Assembly (NCBI GenBank): GCA_030770535.1
Contig: JASVEC010000003.1
Location: 124,001-188,000 of the forward strand
Source: Batkoa obscura
Lineage: Eukaryota; Entomophthoromycota; Entomophthoromycetes; Entomophthorales; Batkoaceae
Direction: 5' to 3'
DNA length: 64,000 bases
The notes below the pieces were generated by a model. The model made no database searches and had not been told where the DNA came from. It saw nothing but the letters and a program-made list of their open reading frames with translations. Both the position numbers and the translations under genes were made by a program. Numbering within the stretch: the stretch's first letter is position 1; every line of letters begins with the position of its first letter. Positions 11,688 to 22,970 of the stretch are shown piece after piece.

Positions 11688-12290
11688 TGTTATTATTCTT
11701 TTAGTTACTTATTAATTGAAAAATATTTGGAACCTTGAAAAATCGATTTTCTCTTGAAATTACTTTTACTCAAAAAAAGATAAGTTTAAGAAGATATATT
11801 AAGCAATTGATTGGTCAAAATAGATTACCTGTTTGGTTCCTTTTAAATTTTTTAGGCTTTTTGCTTTTAAGTCTGGGATTTTGGGATTGAGTTGGATTGG
11901 TGGAATGTTAATTAAAATTTTTAAAAAAATCACACCAAATTTAAGCAATGTTAGCTAAGCAACAAAATTGCTGCTTTTCAAAGCCAGATATTAGGTTCGA
12001 TTCCTGAACATTACATAGGAATTAAATCTGTTGGGGCTTTAAATAGTTTTTTAATGTTTGGTGATTATTGGTATATTTGCCAACTCGTAGTTAAGAATGT
12101 TAGTGGAGATTACTCATGTTAAAAAGGGATGAGGGTATTTATATAAAAATTTAACAATTGAAGTAAATTTAGTAATGTTTTTATTTTTATATAAGACTTT
12201 AAATTAAAATAATATTATTTTTGCAGGTTTTAAATTAATAAAAAAGTGCATAAAATTTGTATTTAAAAGTTAATAATTATAAAAACATTA
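11688..12290. other. Intergenic, mostly empty
   Basis: AT-rich spacer without a convincing reading frame. The only structured item is the tRNA-like stretch at 11945-12014, listed separately. Confidence 0.5.
11945..12014 (+). pseudogene. tRNA-like relic with intact T-arm
   Basis: The T-arm is perfect: a 5-bp stem TTAGG/CCTGA around the loop TTCGATT, which equals a consensus Pol III B box. The outer segments GCAATGT and ACATTAC pair 6 of 7. The D-arm and anticodon arm do not fold cleanly; the best anticodon stem has a C-C mismatch, so the anticodon cannot be assigned. It is probably a decayed tRNA gene or the head of a tRNA-derived SINE. Confidence 0.45.
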
Positions 12291-12396
12291 TAGGGGGATG
12301 TATTTTTTTGTTTAACAATTTTATTAACAATTTTTCCGCTGAAATAGCGCTTAAAAAATGTAAAAAATGATGAAGCCAAAAAAAAACATCCCCATA
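12291..12396 (-). mobile_element. MITE copy 4
   Basis: Full-length family member with ends TA-GGGGGATGT and ACATCCCCA-TA and core CCGCTGAAATAGCGCTT. It inserted 190 bases downstream of the end of the tRNA-Lys gene. Confidence 0.85.
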
Positions 12397-12423
12397 ATAT
12401 TTTAAATAAAATTTATAATAATA

Positions 12424-12561
12424 ACATTTATTTTATATAGTTTATAGCTTATTATATATTATTTTTATTAATTTAAGCTTATTTTAATTATATAAACTAA
12501 AATTTTTCAACTTATAACCAATTAATTAAGCAAAAACTTCTTTTAATTTTAATTTCCACAG
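12424..12561 (-). repeat. Decayed fragment of the ~490-bp dispersed repeat
   Basis: Colinear with the head half of copies A and B (e.g. 1275-1415), but almost all differences are transitions toward A/T. It ends 26 bases short of the tRNA-Lys 3' end. This may be RIP-like or plain deamination decay of an old copy. Confidence 0.65.
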
Positions 12562-12586
12562 TTTTATAAAAATAGATTAATAATAA

Positions 12587-12659
12587 AGCCTAATATGGGG
12601 CTCGAACCCATGACCCTGAGATTAAAAGTCTCATGCTCTACCGACTGAGCTAATCAGGC
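12587..12659 (-). tRNA. tRNA-Lys (UUU)
   Basis: 73 bases, cloverleaf complete. The acceptor GCCTGAT/ATTAGGC pairs with one G-U. The D-arm reads AGCTCAGTCGGTAGAGC, the anticodon loop CTTTTAA gives TTT, and the T-arm reads GGGTTCGAGCCCC. It is identical base for base to the gene at 19588-19660, in inverted orientation. No intron. Confidence 0.97.
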
Positions 12660-13204
12660 AGCTTTATCTTATGCAGCTTATATAGTTTTGTTATATAAAT
12701 GCTTAAGAATAATTATCTGTAATATTTTTATTGCTTTTATTCTAAAAGTTAATGTTACGAACTATTTCTATTTATCTTACAAATTGTTTTTATTAACACT
12801 TTTCTAGATTGCGTTTTGTGAGAAATTCTATAAATCAACATTTACAAACAATTTGAATTATTGTGATAAAAAATAACTACCATTAAGTTCTATAAGCACT
12901 TTAAAAAAATTACTTAAAGCTTTTAAATATAATACAGTATATAACTATTTTAAAGTTATACTAAGGTTTTAGATAATAACAAAAGTATGGATTTTATGCT
13001 TTTATAAATAATAATATATTAAATTATTTAAGCTGTATTTAACAATTTGTTTATATTTTTTAAATTAGTAATTTTTAAATATATTTTTTATTTTATTCAA
13101 TTAGTTTTTTTTAAACTTATTTTAATATTTTTTTATATTTAATAAAATAACTAATTTAAAAGTTATTTTTATTTACTATATAGAATTTTACTTTAATTTA
13201 ATTA
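12660..13204. other. Intergenic, no feature seen
   Basis: Very AT-rich spacer upstream of the tRNA-Lys gene and before the composite MITE. I see no gene or repeat in it. Confidence 0.5.
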
Positions 13205-13306
13205 TATGGGGGTGTTCTTTTTGGCTTCATCACTTTTTACATCTTTTAAGCGCTATTTGAGTGGAAAAATTGTTAAAACTCTTAAACACAAAAATACATC
13301 CCCATG
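13205..13306 (+). mobile_element. MITE copy 5 (left half of composite 1)
   Basis: Family member with core AAGCGCTATTTGAGTGG. The outer end is TA-TGGGGGTGT. The inner flank is TG in place of TA. Together with copy 6 it forms the 363-bp composite. Confidence 0.85.
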
Positions 13307-13461
13307 TGTCTTTTGTTCTTTTATAAGTATCTTGATTAAATATTAAATTTAGTTTTTGATTTTTTTAATATTTTCAAATAATTTATGTTTTTGTGTTTAT
13401 ATTTTTAAAACAGCTTATTCAATTAATTTAAAACATTGCAAGTATTTTTTTGCATAATACA

Positions 13462-13567
13462 TATGAGGATGTATTTTTTTGTTTAGGAATTTTACTAACA
13501 ATCTTTCCGCTGAAATAGCGCTTAAGAAATGAAAAAAATAATGAAGCTAAAAAAAAACATCCTCATA
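13462..13567 (-). mobile_element. MITE copy 6 (right half of composite 1)
   Basis: Family member with the variant core CCGCTGAAATAGCGCTT, shared only with copies 4 and 7. Ends TA-TGAGGATGT and ACATCCTCA-TA. Confidence 0.85.
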
Positions 13568-13728
13568 TATATTGTAAAATAAATAAGTAACTTTAAACAA
13601 ACTAATAAAATTATTAAAAACATTGCTATATTAATAAATTTTTATTTTATGCTGCTCTATATTGTGAAATATCACTTCATTAGCTCTAGGATTGATTATA
13701 ATATAATCAATCAATTCAGAGTTCCTTA

Positions 13729-13834
13729 TATGGGGATGTTTTTTTTTAGCTTCATTATTTTTTTCATTTCTTAAGCGCTATTTCAGCGGAAAGATTGTTA
13801 GTAAAATTCCTAAACAAAAAAATACATCCTCATA
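13729..13834 (+). mobile_element. MITE copy 7 (half of composite 2)
   Basis: Reverse complement of copy 6 with a single difference in the tip. Flanked on its outer side by the TA target in the dispersed repeat. Confidence 0.85.
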
Positions 13835-13989
13835 TGTATTATGCAAAAAAATACTTGCAATGTTTTAAATTAATTGAATAAGCTGTTTTAAAAATATAAA
13901 CACAAAAACATAAATTATTTGAAAATATTAAAAAAATCAAAAACTAAATTTAATATTTAATCAAGATACTTATAAAAGAACAAAAGACA

Positions 13990-14091
13990 CATGGGGATGT
14001 ATTTTTGTGTTTAAGAGTTTTAACAATTTTTCCACTCAAATAGCGCTTAAAAGATGTAAAAAGTGATGAAGCCAAAAAGAACACCCCCATA
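13990..14091 (-). mobile_element. MITE copy 8 (half of composite 2)
   Basis: Reverse complement of copy 5, including its atypical inner CA flank. This shows that the composite was copied whole and not built twice. Confidence 0.85.
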
Positions 14092-14685
14092 TAGATTTAC
14101 TGTGAGAATTGCTACCACCTGATCACAAAGAACTTATTGCCCACGTTTTAATGTCCATACTTGACAACTATAATAAGGAATAACTGTTATAATGTTCCTT
14201 GTATATAGTCACCCAGCTGGAGTATAAAAGAAATTCTTCAACATGATAACTCAAGGCTTTTTAACTGAATTACTCCCTGATATCGTATCATTAATAAAGC
14301 CACTAAGTCTTTCTGACAATACCTTACGTAGATTTTACAGTAGTATCTTCTATTATATTTGTTCTACATAATTCGTAGCTTATTACGTATTATTCCTATT
14401 AATTTAAGTCTATCTTAGTCACATAAACTAAGACCGTTCGACTCAAGGCAAGTTAATCAAGCAAGGACTGCTTTTAACTCCAACCGTTGAGTATCAACCT
14501 TTCACAACATAAAGTATTTAATTGTTGGTAGCTTCTTGTTAAGACATAAAAGTTATTGTAAAAAAATAATTTATTAAAAATAATTTTTGTTTTATAAAAA
14601 TATTGACAGTAAAATAATAAAAAGCTGATAAATGTTTATTAACAAAAATATGATAAAAAGTATAGCTAATTAAATGGCAAATTAA

Positions 14686-16028
14686 TTATAAACTCAACCA
14701 AGTTAATAACGGAATACTTTTAAATTTATCATAACACTCATTTTCAATAAAAGATACATTAAACGTTATAAGTAACAAAGGTGCAATAAGCTTACAACTA
14801 ACTTCAAACTCTATACCTTGCAACTCAAAATTTATAATTTTAACTATATCAAGGTTTGGAAAAAAGGTTAAAAATAGAATAAAAACCCAGGCACAACTTT
14901 ATTAATGGGTTTGATTGTGATTTGATTTACATATCTACATTTGTACATATCCTAATTGGTACTATTATTAACTCTATCTGTATCAAAATTAAGCTCTTTT
15001 ATTAAAAAAATTGGTAGTATAGTTTAAATTATCAATATGGATTCCTTGAATGCTTGGTACTAGGGAAGTAGCTTCTAAGAGCTTTTTTGTTAATTCATTA
15101 ATGTGTATTTTTTTCGATGTCGATGATTTCATCAAATCATAGTTCATCAAGCATAGGAATTAAAAAGATCTAAAGAAATAAGGTTAATATTTTCAGTTAT
15201 GCTCATACTACTCTCAATTCTAACTTTAAAAAAAGAAAGAATAATCAATGAACTTCATACTCTTCAATTTAGTAAGATCGCTAAAATTCTTAACGTTAAA
15301 ATCGTTCTTAAAGTAGTCCTCAATTTTTAACTTTAAAGTAATAAAGTTTATATTTGGATTTAACTTAGAAGTGAAAGAAAAAAGACATCCTGATTTTACA
15401 TGTAATTTTTTTAAATTGGTAAACTCTGTTTTGACTTTATCCAATCTATCAAAACCTAAACCAACGCAATGATACATTACAAGAGACCTTACTTTGCTTG
15501 AGGTCAAATACTTGATTATTTCCTTTATACTACCAGAATTACAAAAAACATTTAAAACTTTGATTTGATTCATATACTTTTTAAATAATTCTAGTATTGG
15601 AGGAGAATCGATAAAAACAACTTCTACAAATAAATTTTTCAGCTTTAGTAGCTGGATTTTCATTTTATTATCTTTAGTAACAATCCCGTAACAATCATGA
15701 TAAGCTATAGCTGTTAAATCTGGATAATAGTTTATAAAATCGAAAGTGTCGTTATTTACGATTAAATGCTTCACCATCAATTCATTTTTTAAAGCAGGCT
15801 CTTTTTATCATTTAATAAAGTTTAATAGGTTTAAGCTTTTACTCATAATTCATATATCGTCATCAAAGTCACCCTCAGTATACTTTAAATATATTAATTT
15901 ATATTTAATGGTCTTGTCCATGATATTGAATGAATCTTTAGCTAATAGTTGTAAATTAAAAAATTATTTTATATCAACCTGTTTGAATATTTTAAATAGT
16001 AAATCATCAGGTAGTTGATCAAACTTCA
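14686..16028 (-). pseudogene. F-box protein family pseudogene FB1
   Basis: About 447 codons colinear with the intact FB4 (27548-28894). The start MKFDQLPDDLLFKIFKQV is recognisable and the best open stretch is 15226-15780 (e.g. LTSSKVRSLVMYHC). The conserved end PLLTWLSL sits directly before the stop. Several in-frame stops near the N-terminus and frame breaks further on make it nonfunctional. Its upstream region (16136-16183) carries the family's shared DNA module. Confidence 0.8.
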
Positions 16029-17474
16029 TTTTTAAAAAAAATATAACGTAGTAAAGTAAGAAAACCAATAATTTATTTGTTTAACATCAATATTTTATTG
16101 TTTTTCTATATCTTCGGATAAATTTAGCAAACGTAGACAATATTGGCTAATATCATATATAATCGTTGCTGCGCTTGCCTGTTCTAACCTAAATATTCAT
16201 TCTAATATATATAATAGATTCTTTATTTTTAATTTCACAATTTATCATAACACCAGAGAAATCTACCTCTATAGCTCTCAATATTTACTAATTTTACCAG
16301 CTTAACAAATTTGCCAAAACAAAATTTAACTTATCAATTTTTATCCCTTAATGTAAATAAAAAATCACCTAATTTTGCCCCCTTTGTGTAATATTGTCAT
16401 AGAAACAATGATACCAATAAACCCGGAAGGCACTCAATCAATAAACCTAATCTATTTAGAGCTTACGAAAGTCTGAAGATTTATTAATTTGGGATCATAA
16501 ACAGGCCGTTTTACACAACTTAAAACAGACCAAAACACCACTGTTATTCAGCCTACTAATTTCAAAAGTAAATGCAATTACTCCATATCTGTAGACATAG
16601 CTAAAAGGTTAAAGGATATAACCATGGTTCTTATAACTCAGCTTAGAAGGTTAAAAGCGGAAGAGAGAATAAGTGAGTAATCTAAAGATAGTGTAGATGT
16701 TACGAAGGAAGTAAATGGTTATAGATAGTTAGTTCTTTGGTTTAATTTGGCTAAAAAATAATTTACTAAATATAGCAAATTAGTTTCATTTAATCAAGTT
16801 CAATGCTTTTTCCTGAAAACTTTGCTTAAATAAATTATTAATTGTGTTTTAATAAATCTACACTATTTATTTTTAAACTAAATATGCTCAACTGTCCTTC
16901 TATTGTTTTATTGATTTAAGAATTATTAAAACACTTGTTCTAAACATAAGAAATAAACAAAAACTAAAGATTAATGTTAGTTGATGGGAGATGAAAACAA
17001 TCTAAAGTCTATTTTGAAAAGCCCTTTATTTTAACTTATACAAGAAAATATAAAAAATAAACATCATTAATATTGATTCAAGGTGTTTATTACATGAATT
17101 AATGTTTTTGCAAAAAGATTAAATTTCATTAATTATTGAGTATATGGCTGTTTAAAACATATATTAGTAGTTTATTTATAGATGATAGTTTCATAATTCT
17201 AAAGTATAAATAAATAGCATTGAATAAGTTAATAAAATATTTAATATCAACGTTATACCTGGAAGTTAATTTTTTACGTTAGTTAAGATAACACATTTGG
17301 CTGTTATAGCCGTTATAGCTATTATTAAAAAGGTATTCGACGAAAAAACATCTATAAACGCTTTATTAGTATTTGTAACTAAAATATAATGCAACAATAA
17401 AATAGATAAAAAGCTTATGGATTTTTATTAAGACAAATATAATAAAAAGCATGATGAAATAAGTGCTAGATTAT
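16029..17474. other. Intergenic between FB1 and FB2
   Basis: Holds the F-box upstream module at 16136-16183 (minus orientation). A slightly less AT-rich stretch lies at about 16380-16700 with no convincing frame. I see no gene. Confidence 0.5.
16136..16183 (-). promoter_or_regulatory. Shared upstream module of F-box genes (FB1)
   Basis: Minus-strand GGCAAGCGCAGCAACGATTA, then TATATGATATTAGCCAATAT. It aligns with 25620-25665 (FB3) and 30124-30174 (FB5) and, more weakly, with 27384-27436 (FB4). It sits about 110-155 bases upstream of the start codon in each case. It may be promoter or simply co-duplicated flank. Confidence 0.5.
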
Positions 17475-18928
17475 TTATAAACTTAACCAAGTTAATAATG
17501 GGATATTTATGAGTTTATTGTAAAGCTCATTATCGATAGTAGGTACATCAGCGGCAATAATTGATAAAGGAGTAGTAAGCCTATAGTTAGCTTCAGAATC
17601 TGTATCTTCTAATGCAAAATCAGCAAGCTTAATTGTTTTAATATTTGGAAAAATTCTAATAGACAAAAAAAACTCTTTAAGGTCAACTCCATCAGTGGAA
17701 TTAACTGCAATCTTATTTACAGATTTACATTTGTATGTGTCATAGTTAGTATTTTCGTTAATATCATCTGTATTAAAACTAAACTCGTCAGTTGATATTG
17801 AAATGACAAAGCATAAATCATCAATATAAATCCTTTTAATATTTGATATTAAATAAATAGCTTCTAAAAGTTCCTTTGTTAAATCAAGGACATATATTCC
17901 TTGTGATGTTGATGTTTTTAGTAAATCATAATTTATTGGATTATATGTATAAAGATGGCCTAAAGAAGTAGAATTGATAATTCCTACTAAATTTATATTG
18001 TCTCTATTTTCTATGTCTAAAAAAGAGCAAGATTTATCATTTAATTTTATACTCTTAAATTTGTTAAGTTTACCAAAAATATTAGTATTAAACTTGAGTC
18101 AAAATAACCTCTAATTTTTAATTTTAAACAAGAGGTAAAGTTTACATTTGGATTAGACTCAGGCTCAATAAAAATATAATTCTTTGATTCTATATACAAT
18201 ACTCTTAAATTAATAAATTCTTTGATTCTATTCAATTCATCAAAAAACAAATTAGTAGTATCATAAATATGGGGGTGTTTTTTTAGCTTCATTATTTTTT
18301 CCATTTTTAAGCACTATTTGAGCGGAAAGATTGTTAGTAGAATTCTTAAACAAAAAAATACATCCCCATATCATAAAATATCTTTAGGGATCTTATTTTC
18401 CTTGGATTCAAAAATTCAATGATTTCCTTTGTACCCCCAGCTCGATATTTAATATCTAAAATTTCGACTTGATTCATATATCTTTCAAATAAGTTTAATA
18501 CTACGGAAGAACTAGCCATAATAGAATCTATAAATAATTTTTTAATTTGGCCAACTGGATTTGAATTTTATCAACTGTAGCAAGAATAAATCCAGAGTAA
18601 AGATAAGTAATAGCTGTTAAATTTGGGCAATAGTTAATTGAATCAATGTTATTATAATAAACAGTTAAATCTCATCATTCCACCATTTTTTAAATAAACT
18701 CTCTTTGAAGTTGAAAAAGCTTAAATAATTTAAACTTTTACCTAAATTTCCTTTAATTCTCTCATAGTCATCCTCAGTATACTTTGAATAAATTACTTTA
18801 TACTTAATAGCCTTGCCTATGATAATACATAAACTTTTATTTAATAAGTACAAATTAAACAGATCTCTTATATTGATTCGTTCAAATGATTCGTATAATA
18901 GATCGCTTGGTGGTTGATCAAATTTCAT
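17475..18928 (-). pseudogene. F-box protein family pseudogene FB2, with MITE insertion
   Basis: N-terminus MKFDQPPSDLLYESFERINI with F-box-like helices, and C-terminus IPLLTWLSL at the stop. It is split by MITE copy 9 (18268-18370). Independently it has a frameshift after KKWWNDEI (about 18665) and another near 18100 (GYFDSSL/FNTNIFG). Without the MITE and with one TA, the frame reads LKIFYDIYDTTNLFFDEL, matching FB4's LRILYHDRLYFDEI, so the reading frame was open there before insertion. No functional product is expected. Confidence 0.8.
18268..18370 (+). mobile_element. MITE copy 9, inside FB2
   Basis: Full-length copy with core AAGCACTATTTGAGCGG, flanked by TA on both sides. It inserted into the coding region of an F-box gene copy. 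Confidence 0.88.
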
Positions 18929-19587
18929 TATTTATAAAGATAAAGAGGTAAAAAAACAAAACTATATCAATATATATATAATTTCAATGTGTCATTTTTG
19001 GTAACAGAAGATTTTTAAAAAGTGCAGACTTTAAAAAGCAATAACATAAATAAATGCTAGTAAATTAATCAGTTCTAACATTAATATTAAGTATAAAGCA
19101 AATAATAAATACCTTTTTTTAATTTATAATTTGTTGTATTATTAAAACTAACATGCATAATTTTTAGCTTTTTTATTAATATTGTCACTCTCACAAATCT
19201 TTAACAAATGTTCTATTTTAGCAAGTTCAATTCTTTAATTTCAATCAATAAAACAAATTAGATTTCTTACAGTACTCACAATTTTAGTAATACTACCAAA
19301 TATCATAATACGTTTAAATTTCAGCTTTAACAATTAAATATATGAACATGTTTGTCCTAACGTATTTTAAAGATAATTTAGCTACCTCAATTTCTAAAAG
19401 ATTTTAGATGCGAAAGAGTGGTAGAATGGCTGTTACAATCTGGCTTAGAATGGTACCTGAAAAAATGATTTATAAGTAGATAGGATAGCACGAAGGATGG
19501 ACGTATAAATTGTTCTAGAGAATGAGTAATTAGTATTAAATATTTATATATAATTTTTGCTCAACTAAAGATATAATGAGTAGAATA
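18929..19587. other. Intergenic upstream of FB2
   Basis: AT-rich. The F-box upstream module is not recognisable here, unlike at FB1, FB3 and FB5. I see no gene. Confidence 0.45.
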
Positions 19588-19660
19588 GCCTGATTAGCTC
19601 AGTCGGTAGAGCATGAGACTTTTAATCTCAGGGTCATGGGTTCGAGCCCCATATTAGGCT
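19588..19660 (+). tRNA. tRNA-Lys (UUU)
   Basis: Identical over all 73 bases to the gene at 12587-12659 but on the opposite strand. Anticodon loop CTTTTAA gives TTT. No intron. A T run starting at the last base (19660-19665) is a normal Pol III terminator. Confidence 0.97.
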
Positions 19661-20230
19661 TTTTTAGATGTTCATTCCTAATGGAAAAAATTTAAATTCC
19701 CAAATTCTTTATTTTTGTGTGTATATCAAAATCGAGTAGTTCTAGTTTAATTTTACTTATTAAGCTTTAAAATATTAAGAGGTTTGGTTATTGAGTTTTT
19801 TCAATGAAAATGAAAGTAAGTTTATTGTATCTGTCCTTTTTAGTTTAGGTTTTTTATACTGATTATTGTATAAGTAATAGTGTTGATAATAATTTAGACT
19901 TTTTTATTAATTTGATGTTGATTGATTTTTTTAAATGATTTTATATTATAATTGATCTAAATATCATTAAATTAGTAATCAAAATAGTAGTGCTTTAATA
20001 TATAATTAACAATTATATAGTAAAAATATATATACGTAAAGATAAAATAGCAACTATAATATATATATATATATATTAATAATAATGTAAAATTTTTTTA
20101 TTAGATTAATAGTATTCTATTAAACCTTAATTTTTTATTCTAAATAAAAACCCAGATTCATGACGTATCCCATAAAATCTCTTTTGAATAAATTTTCATT
20201 TTCATTTTATTTTTTCATTCAACAACAATC
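19661..20230. other. Intergenic, no gene seen
   Basis: AT-rich spacer with a (TA)n run near 20058-20075. It presumably contains the promoter of the peptidase gene. No further feature seen. Confidence 0.45.
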
Positions 20231-22970
20231 ATGTCCATTGACACTATTACTTACAACTCTATTTCCAATTTACAAAAACAATTAGGCAGTGAATTATTAA
20301 TAGTATCAGGTACTATTTCCTCAATTGATAATAATCTTAAGATTCATTACAACTATAATATCAAAGATTATATTCAAAAAAAATCACGAAAATATACCAC
20401 TCAATTACTACTTCATTCTTTACCAGAATTTAAAACAATTGATTTTCAACATGAAGAAATTAGTGATTATTGTTATAAATTAGTTCAAGAAAATATTACC
20501 ATTTTATTTTATAATAGAAAATCAGAAGGAGGAGATAAAGCTATTCCTCAAATTGAAGTTTATTTAGATAATCAATTAATGAATGTTTTAAAATTAAATG
20601 AATATCATGACAACTTTGTTAATTTTAATACGTTCTCTAGGCCCCAATTAAAGAATCAAAAATTAATTTATCTTACTCAAAGTAAAAGAATTACAAATGA
20701 ATTTGATAATAAAGAATATCAATATATTCAATCTTATGGGGAAAGTTTAACTTCAATTAATAAAATTCAGTTGATTTCAATTGATTTAACTTTGATATTA
20801 AAAAAATCATTTTCAATCAAAGAAGAACAAATGAATGATTTAATTAAAATTATTGATATCTCTTCTGATTATGGTGAACCGGTGGAATTTATATATCATC
20901 CATTAAACAATAATCAATTAATTTTAACTTTGTTTCAAATTAATCCTATTAAATTAGGTTATGTTTATTGTAATAATCGACCTAAATCAATTTATTTATT
21001 AAATTTAAATAATGGAAAGTTACAGTTAATTTCAGATGTTAATTACAGTTGTTATAATATTATTACCTATGAAGAGAATTTAATCTATTTCAAAAATTCA
21101 TTGGGTGGTGCTCATTTTCATTGTAATCAAGTAGTGAAGGTAAAGTTAAAGTTAAAGTTAAAGTTAAAGTGTATGTTAAAATTAATTAATTATTTTATTT
21201 TATTTTATAGTATAATTTAACTACAGGTAATGAAAAAGTCATATTAGATGAAACAAAATCAGCCGAATATCAACAATTTCCAGGAATTTATTGTCAAAGT
21301 TTAACTAAAAAACCTATATTGAAAGTTAATAAAGAAAATTATTTAATTATTAATTCACAATGGAATTGTTATAGAGTAATTAGTTTAATATTATTATTTA
21401 AATGTGTTTTAATATTTATTTCTTTATTTAGGTTATTTTAGCTATTTCTTTAAAAGAAAAAAATAAAGTATTACTATTAAGTGAAGGTAAAAAATAATTG
21501 AAAATAATTTATATGTTAAATATTAATAATATTTTTTTAACATTAAATATAATAGTTATCAATAATTGCAATTATAGTTATACAATATTAGATCATTGTA
21601 ATGATTATATATTAGCTTATAGAAGTAATCCTAAAATTAGTTCTGAATTGGTAATTAGATTGTTAATTAATTATTTAATATAATAAAATTCTTTTTAGAT
21701 GTTAGGAATAATAAACCCAAATAATAAAGATACTATTGAAATTGAATGGAAAATTATTCAACAAAAGAAAATCAATGAAGGTAAATTTAAACTCTAAGAG
21801 ATTTTTAATTATAGTAATAAATTAATTATAGATTATGATAAAATATCATGGGAAGTATTAAATATACGTAATGAAACAAATAACCCGTTAGAATGTATAT
21901 TAATAACATCTGAATTCAATAATGTTAATAATAAGAAGATTATATTAAATATTCATGGTAAGTAAATAATAATAAACTAAGATTATTTGTTAAGACATTT
22001 ATTAATTTAATTTAAGGTGGTCCTCATGGTAGTAATGCTTTAGATTGGAGTTTATTGAATTTACATTTATTATTAAATGGTTATGATATTTTACATGGTA
22101 AATTAATTATTTTGATTATTCATAATATAATAATATTAATTATTTATATAGTAAATTATTCTGGTTCCATAGGATATGGAGAAGATTATGTTAATTCTTT
22201 AATTGGTCATTTAGGTGATAAAGATGTTAAAGATTGTCAGGTAAAAATTAGATTCAAATTTTTATTATCGCAACTATAAACAAATAACTAAATTTAATTG
22301 AATTCAAATATTAATATTATTTTTTTTAGTTTGCAATTGAAAAAATAGTTAATGAATATTCATATAAAGATATTAATATAATGGGAGGTAGCCATGGAGG
22401 TTTTTTAACCGCTCATTTAATTGGACAATATCCTGATTATTATAAAAAAGCAATTATGAGAAATCCAGTAATTCAATTAGCTTGTAATTCCACTGTGTCT
22501 GATATTCCAGATTGGTGAGTTTCTATTCTATATATTTATTATTATAATATTCTATATTACTATAAGAACATTAGTTTTTATAATTATTCCTTTTAGGTGT
22601 TATTATGAAGCTGGATTAAAGTTTGAGTTTAATAAATTACCTATATTAACTTCAGAGGATTATATAAAATTAGATAAGCAATCGCCACTTCAATATATTT
22701 CTAAATTAAAAACACCAATTTTATTATTAATTGGTGATCATGATTATCGAGTACCAAAATCTCAATCTTTCCATTATTATCATTTAATTCAATCTTATAA
22801 TAACAAATTAGCAAAGTAAGTAATTAATTATTAATTATTAGAATTTGTATTAATTTTATATTAATTTTAAAATTAGGTTATTTTTATTCCCAAATACTGG
22901 TCATCCCTTAGACACCCCTCATGCTGAAATGGTATCAATTGTGGAAATTTTAAAGCATTTAAAACAATGA
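20231..22970 (+). CDS. Acylaminoacyl-peptidase-like (prolyl oligopeptidase family, S9C)
   Basis: Eleven exons: 20231-21139, 21211-21375, 21432-21486, 21556-21650, 21699-21780, 21832-21957, 22017-22097, 22152-22240, 22330-22514, 22597-22815, 22877-22970; 699 residues. Releases N-acylated amino acids from peptide N-termini in the cytosol (APEH). The N-terminal two thirds is the diverged beta-propeller. The catalytic alpha/beta-hydrolase domain has HGGPHGS, the nucleophile Ser555 in GGSHGGFLTAHLIGQYP, Asp645 in GDHDYRVP and His678 in FPNTGH. DIPDWCYYEAG and the block after the nucleophile match APEH more closely than prolyl oligopeptidase proper. No signal peptide. It is convergent with the helicase gene across an ATAAA repeat. 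Confidence 0.88.

Larger units (their letters stand above)
13205..13567. mobile_element. Composite MITE unit 1 (363 bp)
   Basis: Two MITEs in opposite orientation (13205-13306 and 13462-13567) flank a 155-bp spacer. The entire unit recurs as the reverse complement at 13729-14091, same length, with one mismatch that I can see. The two outer ends are inverted TGGGG tips, so the unit could be mobilised as one element by a transposase that recognises MITE ends. Confidence 0.85.
13729..14091. mobile_element. Composite MITE unit 2 (363 bp), nested in a repeat
   Basis: Inverted copy of 13205-13567, inserted into the dispersed repeat. The uninterrupted sequence at 646-661 shows the empty target. Precise removal with one TA gives TTCCTTATATAGATTT, against TTCCTCATTTAGATTT in the empty copy (reverse strand): equal length, so a TA duplication is supported directly. 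Confidence 0.85.
13664..14505 (-). repeat. Dispersed ~490-bp repeat, copy C, split by a composite MITE
   Basis: The tail (13664-13730) and the rest (14090-14505) of one copy are separated by the composite MITE at 13729-14091. Removing the insert with one TA leaves about 481 bp, colinear with copy A. The head starts GTGAAAGGTTGATACTC on the minus strand. Confidence 0.8.

Noticed and set aside
11945-12014. Opal-suppressor or selenocysteine tRNA
   Set aside because: One fold gives a loop with TCA, but the stem has a mismatch and the D-arm fails, so the anticodon is not defined.
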